Shown: positions 47,701 to 56,700 of the stretch, in pieces
Numbering within the stretch: the first letter of the stretch is position 1
How the letters are laid out: each line of letters begins with the position of its first letter
Origin: Phoronis australis
Lineage: Eukaryota; Phoronida; Phoronidae
DNA length: 64,000 nucleotides
Reading direction: 5' to 3'
NCBI GenBank assembly: GCA_002633005.1
Contig: NMRA01000058.1
Location: 1 to 64,000 of the forward strand
Notes under the pieces: model-generated
Told to the model about the DNA's origin: nothing
The model's database searches: none
The model's input: the letters and a program-made list of their open reading frames with translations, nothing else
Made by a program: the position numbers and the translations under genes

Positions 47701-50700
47701 AATTAATAGTTACATTGGCCAGTTGTTTGTCTTTATACTCATGGTTTGGCTACATCCAGTTGTGACTTTACAGGAGTGAGAGCTTCAAGTCATTATTCCA
47801 TCTGCTACGCACTGGTTATTGCCCATACTTCTACGTGTGCACCCATCAGTTTACAGCCTTGTTCAGAGCCACTGGTATTGCAGGAAATCCACAGATACAT
47901 GCTCTGCTCACCCCAACCACCAGAGGTTTCAGGGAAGGTCTTGGCAATGAAGGTAGTCTATAAGCTAAAAAGATATACACTCGTATTCAACTACTCTCAA
48001 TCTATGGCTAATTATGTCCAAATGCCATTGTCTCTCATAAACAACAAAATAAGCTAGCTCCTCTTGTTGATGGTCCCTTCCTCGTTAACTGGAAGTCATT
48101 TTGCACTAGAGCTTTCCCTAATTTGAAATTTTCATTTTGGGGAGGCTGTTCGTGTATTGTTGAACATCTAATTGTCACCGAGGTGGTCGTTGGCATGTAA
48201 ATGTGACCTTTCATTAGAAGAAAGAAACATAGCTACAAATGTGATGTCATGAGTCACTGTTTAGTGAATGGTGCACCATAAATGTAAAACTAAAACGACG
48301 GGCGTCGGTACTAAAATATGTTAAAATATTCCCCACGTTTCGAACGATTTGCTCTTTGTCAAGGGTGTGCACACCCTTGACAAAGAGCGCATTGATTTAA
48401 ATATGGGGGCTATTTTTATGCGCCCACATATTTATATGTGGACGCATTATGCCGTCATCTCCGTCCGCCCGTACGGGCGGCGTCCGTCCGGCGTCCGCTG
48501 CTCTATTTCCAAAACCCTTTGACATATGTTCATGAAATTTGGCACATATGTTCCATTCATGAATGGGACGGCATCTGCGAACTTTCGGACAGATCCGACT
48601 ACCGGTGTGCCCCCTAGTGGCAATTTTAGTTTTTTACGCTTACCTTTGTATCTTCAAAAGTCCTGAACGGATTTTCATGAAATTTGGTATGTAGACACCT
48701 ATTAGTGAGATGAAGCTATTCTCCCGTTTTCAGATGGATTCGACGTAGTTTGCGCCACCTAGTGGCCATTTTTAGTGTTTTCGAGTCTGTTTTTGTGCGT
48801 CCACCCCTCTATCAACCAAACCGCTCAAAGGATGATTGTGAAAATTGGCACGTATATGCTTACTATGTAGTGGACAATTGACGATGATTTTCCGATGATT
48901 TCGACTACTGTGGCGCCTCCTAGTGGCAGTTTTGTTTTTTTGCGCCTATGGCTGTATCTCCTAAACCGTTCGCAGGATCTTTATGAAATTTAATAAGTGT
49001 AATTATATGAGGTTAACAACAGACGATGACGACTTTTGGACGGATCCGCCTACCAGTGTGCCCCCTAGTGGCAATTTTATTTTTTACGTTTACCTCTGTA
49101 TCTTCACAAGTCCTAAACGGATTTTCATGAAATTTGGTATGCAGGCACCTATTAGTGCGATGACGCTATTCTCCCGTTTTCGGATGGATTCGACCTAGTT
49201 TGTGACACCCAGTGGCCATTTTTACTGTTTTTGAGTCTGTTTTTTGGCGTCCACCCCTCTATCAACCAAACCGCTCTAAGTATGATTGTGAAAATTGGCA
49301 TGTATGTTNNNNNNNNNNNNNNNNNNNNNNNNNNNNNNNNNNNNNNNNNNNNNNNNNNNNNNNNNNNNNNNNNNNNNNNNNNNNNNNNNNNNNNNNNNNN
49401 NNNNNNNNNNNNNNNNNNNNNNNNNNNNNNNNNNNNNNNNNNNNNNNNNNNNNNNNNNNNNNNNNNNNNNNNNNNNNNNNNNNNNNNNNNNNNNNNNNNN
49501 NNNNNNNNNNNNNNNNNNNNNNNNNNNNNNNNNNNNNNNNNNNNNNNNNNNNNNNNNNNNNNNNNNNNNNNNNNNNNNNNNNNNNNNNNNNNNNNNNNNN
49601 NNNNNNNNNNNNNNNNNNNNNNNNNNNNNNNNNNNNNNNNNNNNNNNNNNNNNNNNNNNNNNNNNNNNNNNNNNNNNNNNNNNNNNNNNNNNNNNNNNNN
49701 NNNNNNNNNNNNNNNNNNNNNNNNNNNNNNNNNNNNNNNNNNNNNNNNNNNNNNNNNNNNNNNNNNNNNNNNNNNNNNNNNNNNNNNNNNNNNNNNNNNN
49801 NNNNNNNNNNNNNNNNNNNNNNNNNNNNNNNNNNNNNNNNNNNNNNNNNNNNNNNNNNNNNNNNNNNNNNNNNNNNNNNNNNNNNNNNNNNNNNNNNNNN
49901 NNNNNNNNNNNNNNNNNNNNNNNNNNNNNNNNNNNNNNNNNNNNNNNNNNNNNNNNNNNNNNNNNNNNNNNNNNNNNNNNNNNNNNNNNNNNNNNNNNNN
50001 NNNNNNNNNNNNNNNNNNNNNNNNNNNNNNNNNNNNNNNNNNNNNNNNNNNNNNNNNNNNNNNNNNNNNNNNNNNNNNNNNNNNNNNNNNNNNNNNNNNN
50101 NNNNNNNNNNNNNNNNNNNNNNNNNNNNNNNNNNNNNNNNNNNNNNNNNNNNNNNNNNNNNNNNNNNNNNNNNNNNNNNNNNNNNNNNNNNNNNNNNNNN
50201 NNNNNNNNNNNNNNNNNNNNNNNNNNNNNNNNNNNNNNNNNCCTAGCCTATTGAGGAGACAATGACCATGCCTTTCCATTTTGCAAAGTACAACATACTA
50301 CATATATGCCCTCTACTGGCCACTTTATGATACCAATAAACAACCCTAGAAGGATACCGTATACGGTGCAATTGTGGGCGCATTTCAACGCTCTGCGTTG
50401 CTCTTGTAATATATTGTAGTACCAATGCTCGTTGTTTTAGTTTTACTAGTTTTACTATTTTATATTTCTTATCCGTCAGTAACTGCACGGCATTCCAACA
50501 TCTATTTGATTAAATTCAATGCAGGCTTAGTTACAACTGGGCGTACAACCTTTTGTAGAACGGCCCCTCATCTTTATTGTGTAAAAAGTTAGTCATCAAT
50601 ACGGAAGGCTTCCAATAAGTTCATGATGTCACTGGTACATCTTCATACAACGGGCTTCTGTAAGTTCATGATATCAGTAGTACTAAAAAAGTTCATTATG

Positions 50701-53700
50701 TCAGTGGTACCAGTAAGTTCATGGTGTCAGGGGTACCAGTTAACTCATGATGTCAGTTGTAAAAGCAAATTCATGTCTGTGGTGCCAATTCTTGTAGGTA
50801 TTGAGTTCAAAATGCCGCTGAAGAGGAAGACAGGTGCACTTGAAACATCACTGGATGACGAAAGCCCGGATGGGAATATGACTGCAGAAAATGAGCAAAA
50901 AAATGAGGAGCAAAATTGGTAAACTTAATACTCAAATGGTGTGTTCTCTATTGGCTCCCTCAGTCTGTCTCTGTAAGACATGTGTTTCATGCTGAACAAA
51001 AGCTCTGTTTGCAGAATCGCCTCTGCTGTAGTTGACAAAACTAGGTCATTATGGCTGGCAATTATGGAAGCTTCACACAAAAGTAGAGTTAAAGAGTTAG
51101 GAGTTACCAATGAGCTCTGGGTATAGCTCATTGCTTACACATACCAAGTTAAAATATAACGCTAAAATCTGTCCAACTTAAATTGAATTTTCTTGTGACA
51201 GCGGAGTTTTCTTTGAAATTTTGTTGCAACTGCAAGCTGGCCCACTTCGAAGTCAGAACATTCTATGTAGGAAGGGACTGGCCAGTCTTTTGATATTCTC
51301 GAGTGTTTTTTACTTGTCAAGTGCTCTGTATATTTGATATGGTAATGAAAATTATACTCTACAGTTGTGTATTGTTAGGAAAATTTTGTTGACATTTTTG
51401 TGTGTTATAGATAGAACTGTTGAATATTAACTGTCTTCCTTTTAATTGTCTCCTTCATGTAGTGATCCCACCAAAAGTATTGCAAAGCCTCATGATGATC
51501 ATGATGATGCTGATAATGATGTTGATGAAGATGATGATGATTTGGCTGCTACTAATGAAGGTGCTTCATCATGGCTCCAGAGCATGGGATTAGACAAGGC
51601 CAAGTTCCCATCTCTCAATCCTGATAAAGTAAAAATGTATCCTTTAATAAAATAACTATAATCTTAGTTGATGTATCGTTTCAGAATGTAAGATTGGCCC
51701 TTCATTCTTCATTAATTTTCTACCCTTAACATTTTTTAATGTTCCAGTTAAGTGAGTTGGACAAGATAACCAAGGCCAAGTCGGCCCTGGTAAGGTGTTC
51801 GCGAGTAGTGGGTAAAACTTGGGGACTCTCTCCTAAGCATTCTCTCTTGATCTACATTTGGTGTTATCAGACCAATGATAGCTTATGCGGCATCAATATG
51901 GATAACATGTCTTGAACAGAGCACTGTTAGAACTAAATTGACACAAGTACAGCATTTAGCTTGCTCGTGTGTTACTTTTGATTTTCCAGGGACACCTACA
52001 ACTGTAATGGAAATGCTTATTGGTTTGCCACCCCTGCATATTTATCTCAGCGGTGACGCTGTGCTTGCAGCTTACCGAATGAGGTGTAATGGGCAGTGAA
52101 GTAATGTGTGAATCACTGATACTGTTGCTCATAAGAACCATAGTAATGTATGCAACAGGTTAATGTCAGAAACTGGAACACTTTTGGCAATGCCATGTGA
52201 TGTTTTAGTGACGACCCTAAATCACATGAAATCATTGATTACAATGACCAGCAATTCATTTGTTACACTGATGGCACTAAACTTGACAACGGACAGTCAG
52301 GATCAGGAATCTACTTTCCAGACCTTGCAGGTGTGCGAACTGTGGTCGAGTCTATTCAACATCTGGTAGAGATTTGCCCTGCCTAAAACAGACACCGTAA
52401 TCTACTACCTGATGGATGCATAACCTGCCTGGTTAACATTGTTTGTTCATACAGGTTTAATAGTCTTTCTCTCTTTCTGAAACAAACGGGCAGATTAAAA
52501 GATTTCACCCATGAGGAATACGATGATATCGTGTCCCCATGAGTCATAATCAGGTGATTAGTGTAATGGGCCCGGCCTTTTGGCCTAAACATGCCTGATG
52601 TACCGCAAAAGGCATCAGGCCACCTGCACTCTTTTTTAAGTGAGTTGTTTCAAGCTAATTCAGTTGACTGTAGTTACACATAAGAGGCAAATCTGTATCG
52701 TCCATTTTTCAGCTTTTTATGCGCCCATATGTGGATGCATTATGCCATCTGACGTCCGCTGCTCCAAAACCCTTTGATGCATGTTCATGAAATTTTGCTG
52801 ATATGTTCTTTTCATGGATGGGATGGCATGAGCAAATTTTTGGACAGTTCCGACTACTGGTGTGGGGCGTAGTTGTAATTTAATTTGTTTACGTTTACCT
52901 CTGTGTCTTCAGAGGTCCTCAACAGACTTTCATAAAATTTGGTAGATTTTTGTGTTAATTTTTGTTTCTTATGTTTACCTCTGTATGTTCAAAGGTCCTC
53001 AATTGATTTTCATAAAATTTGGCAGGTAGGCATCTATTAGTGAGGTGACGCTATCCTCCCATTTTTGGATAGTGGCCATTTTTATTGTTTTTGAGTCTGG
53101 TTTTTGGCATTGGTTCCTCTGTCAACCAAACAACTTTAAAGATGATTGTGAAAATTTGCAAATATGTTCTTACTAAGAGGGTGGCTGACGATGATAATTC
53201 CGATGACTTCAACTACTGTGGCACCTCCTAGTGGGAGTTTTGTTTGTTTTTGCACCCATGGCTGAATCTCCTAAGCACTGTGCAGGATCTTTTTTAAATT
53301 TAGCTACAGTATTTATTTCGCACCCATGTGGTCGCATTTGCCGTCATCTCTGGGCATCCGCAGCTGTATCTCCTAAACCCCTCACAGGATCTTGATGAGA
53401 TTTGACAGATGTGTTCCTATGAAGCTGGCAATGGACCACGATGAATTTCGGACCTCTCCGACTACCAGTCTGCCCCCTAGTGGCAATTTTAGTTTTTTAC
53501 GCTTACCACTGTATCTTGGGAGGTCCTCAACAGACTTTCATAAAATTTGGCAGTTAGACATCTATTTGTGAGATGATGCCATCCTCACGTTTTCGGACAG
53601 ATTCAAGGTACTTTGCGCTACGTAGTGGTCATTTTTGCTGTTTTCGAGTTTGTTTTTTGCGTCCGCCTTTCTATCAATCAACCGCTCTAGGGATGATTTT

Positions 53701-56700
53701 GAAAATTGACAACAAAGACTTCGATTGTCAAAACTGAAAAATTCTATGGGTGTTGTTTTAAGATTGAGAAGAGATTTTGATGACTGATATCTCCATTGTT
53801 TTAGTGTAAATCAAAAATCTTAGACATGCTTCACCGTGTCTAATGGGAATGAAAAAACAGATCAATTACAGTTTCGCCTATCTGTTTTGAAATTAATCTT
53901 TGATTCACACAAGGGTATTTTTCTAACACAACGACAGCCATGTGATTGTTAGCAATTGAGTGACATTTCAAGTAAGTATTTTGAAAACGAACACTTGGGT
54001 TGACTACAGGCAGCTATTTGATGAAACAGGTTGATGAATGAAGTTAGGGTTAATACAAGAACTATGAGCCTAAAGATGGCTTTGTCCACTAAAGAACTGA
54101 TTATTACAAAGTTAATATTTGCATTGCTACAGTTTTGTAATTGTAGTTACTTAAAGGTTGCCTCAGTAGTATCCCTATTAAAGGCTTTCCTGTTTTATGT
54201 AAATGACTTGGAAATTCTTCTGTGCAAGGTAGGGACTGTGAGTTTTACACCTTAACTACAACAAGACAACGCGAAGGTTACAAAGTTATAGACAACCGTC
54301 CAGAATCCTTAGTCTATGTGGAGGAGGCAGAGACCCAGGCTCTGTTCAACTACCTGTTGAACTGTCGCACATGTGTTTCCATCACAGGACCCCAGTCAGG
54401 CATACCTCCCACATTATTATCACCTGTGGCTTTCAAAGGAGCCACCTTGCAGTCACTGAAGGTAATTTTCATGAAATAGACTGAGGTGGTTTTCGTAACA
54501 AAAGGTAGTTTCTTTGTCAAGATGACTACTATACCCCTAAAGTGCACTGGATTATAAGGGTGATCCATCAGTATTCCACGAGGTTTGTATGTCACAGAGT
54601 ATTGTTTATGCAAGCATGTCCAGACAGTCATTATGTATATGACTTGTGCTGATCCAATTTGTAATGTATTGTCGTGTATATGCCACTGAAGTGGATTAAG
54701 TTGCATTGTTACAACTCGCACCGTGACAACTGTTTGACATGTAAATGCAGCTTTGGCTCATGCTTCCTCCAATGGAATAGACACTGCGATCAAATCGATA
54801 ATCACTAGAAGGTGATCAAGTGGGTTTCCATTGTAGTCATTTACATTATTTGCTCCCTATAGCTAGAATGCAATTTATAGTCATTGGTCTGACAGGAGCA
54901 GACGTCATTGCTTTGTCTAGCGAAATGCTCACATTATGGTTATCTCAAACCTTATTAACAAAAATTGGCTATTTTTACAATATTTCACTTATATTTAGCA
55001 TATGTCTTCATTCTCGGGGAACTTCATGTACGAAATATATGCCATGTAGCGAAAAAAAAGATTTAGCAGAACCACCTTGGAACAGCACAACCGCTTGCAA
55101 ATTTGTTTACTTCTTATCTGAAGTCAAAGGTTACGGCATTGTCACTCAAATCGAAGCTCCCCTAAATTCCTTAATTCCGATAATTTGACATTTGTTGTTC
55201 CAAGGTGGTTCTGCTAAATCTTTTTTTTCGCTCCGTGTGTACCCTCAGTACTTTCATTCACCAAGTCGCCATAATATTGGGTCAACGACGTGTACATATG
55301 ATAATGATAGAAAGATGCCAGGGAAATGAAAACAGAAATTAGCTTTGATCCTGAGAGTTGTGTGTCTTCATGCAAATGAGTCACCTGACGCCTCTGTGAC
55401 TTTGTGTTCATGAAGACAGTTGTGAAAAGAGATGCTCACCAAAATTCCTTAATTCCGATAATTTGACATTTGTTGTTTCGATCTCATGCTAACGATGTGG
55501 TTTAACCACCGACCCGATTTCTGTGTCTATTTTGTACTTGGTATTCATGTCAGACTCCCAGCGCATTGTGTGTCTAACACTGAACTGTTGACCTACTTTA
55601 AAGTGTACCACAATGCACCAGCTTGTCCCACTTAATATGCTGGCTTTACCCATGTCTTAGTTGAAGTGTAAACAATAGAGAGTGACTTGGTTTAAATTAA
55701 ATGTTTTTGTGATGATTAAGTTATTAATTATCCACTGCAAATTCAGATGAAATTGTAAATGTTGAAATAATGAACGTGGCCAAGGGGTGTATAGGTTATA
55801 TTGACCAATAATGATCCGAAGTCCTTGAGATTTTCACGTATCGTCACATAATCGACTTTTTCTCGGCTTCTGTAAATCGTCTTAATTTGAACTTAAAAAC
55901 AGGATTTTTAGAAAATGTCTCGGTGGATTTTGCTAAAACTTTCCAGACTTAATATTTATTCATCAATCCAAAAAATGCTGTTCGGATTTTTTGCATAATG
56001 TAACATCTATTTTTTACATAAATACCTTAGGTTTTGCGAGTTGATTTGTCATAGAAGTCAAACGAAAAGGCTAATCGAAAATTTCTAACAGTGTTTTTGG
56101 GGTAACTGTTGAAGGTTTCATTAAAATTGACCAAAGGGCTATTTTGCTATGAATGTACCATTCTTAAGAATGGAATTTCAACTTTAAAAAGGTGTTAGCA
56201 TAATAATAATAATGACACATAAATATAAAACATATTTTATATTCCTTGATCTTTTTTCTTTCAAAAAATACTTTTACTAGTTGACAAAGCCTAGTTTTTT
56301 GATATACGAGTTAAAACGGAGGCCACTACATAAGGTTTGAGATAACATTAAGCTGGGTATCTTTACTGGACTTAAATTGGTTTGTTTAAAAGTTTATTTT
56401 GTGTGTAGTAGAGTCATTGTAGGTTTTTTTATTGTCTCTTTTGGCAATTTTCATGTGAAAATTTCAACTTTGAAAAAACCGCCTCCCATTTGAAAATGTT
56501 CAGTCATTTTTAATATGAGTAATAAATGCAATTAGCAATTGTTATAGAAATTTGTTGTTTCAGTGGAAGACAACCTATAATTGTAAAATTGAATGAGCAT
56601 GTGTTTGCATCTCTTTAATTTCTAGTACTTTTGATTTCACCACAACAAATTAGTTATGTGGTAGATCCCAACTCTAGTTTTGAAATGTTACTTACATCTT

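Larger units (their letters stand above)
48285..50520 (+). repeat. CTAGTGGC repeat family, block 4 (DONSON intron, contains gap)
   Basis: This is the best copy. Terminal ATGCGCCCACA at 48418 is inverted as TGTGGGCGCAT at 50373-50383. Inside are monomers with the core CTAGTGGC at 48614, 48759, 48920, 49065 and 49209 (the last reads CCAGTGGC). The spacings 145, 161, 145 and 144 show a three-monomer order with a period of about 451 bp. An assembly gap removes the middle. Flanking segments at 48285-48417 and 50384-50520 match parts of 18010-18240. Confidence 0.88.

Noticed and set aside
49152-50279. Open reading frames of 319-375 codons across 49309-50241
   Set aside because: They are made of Ns in an assembly gap and carry no coding information.
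51748-51789. Extra DONSON exon
   Set aside because: Its reading continues as LINE reverse transcriptase ([18 protein letters not shown]), and the resulting phase does not fit the acceptor of exon 8.
52716-53340. Coding potential of the CTAGTGGC monomers
   Set aside because: Open stretches such as those containing PPSGNF recur because the DNA repeat recurs. Frames change between monomers and no start or conserved protein is shared.
54820-55188. 122-codon open frame in DONSON intron 8
   Set aside because: No recognisable domain. It overlaps the perfect inverted repeat and lies between well supported exons.
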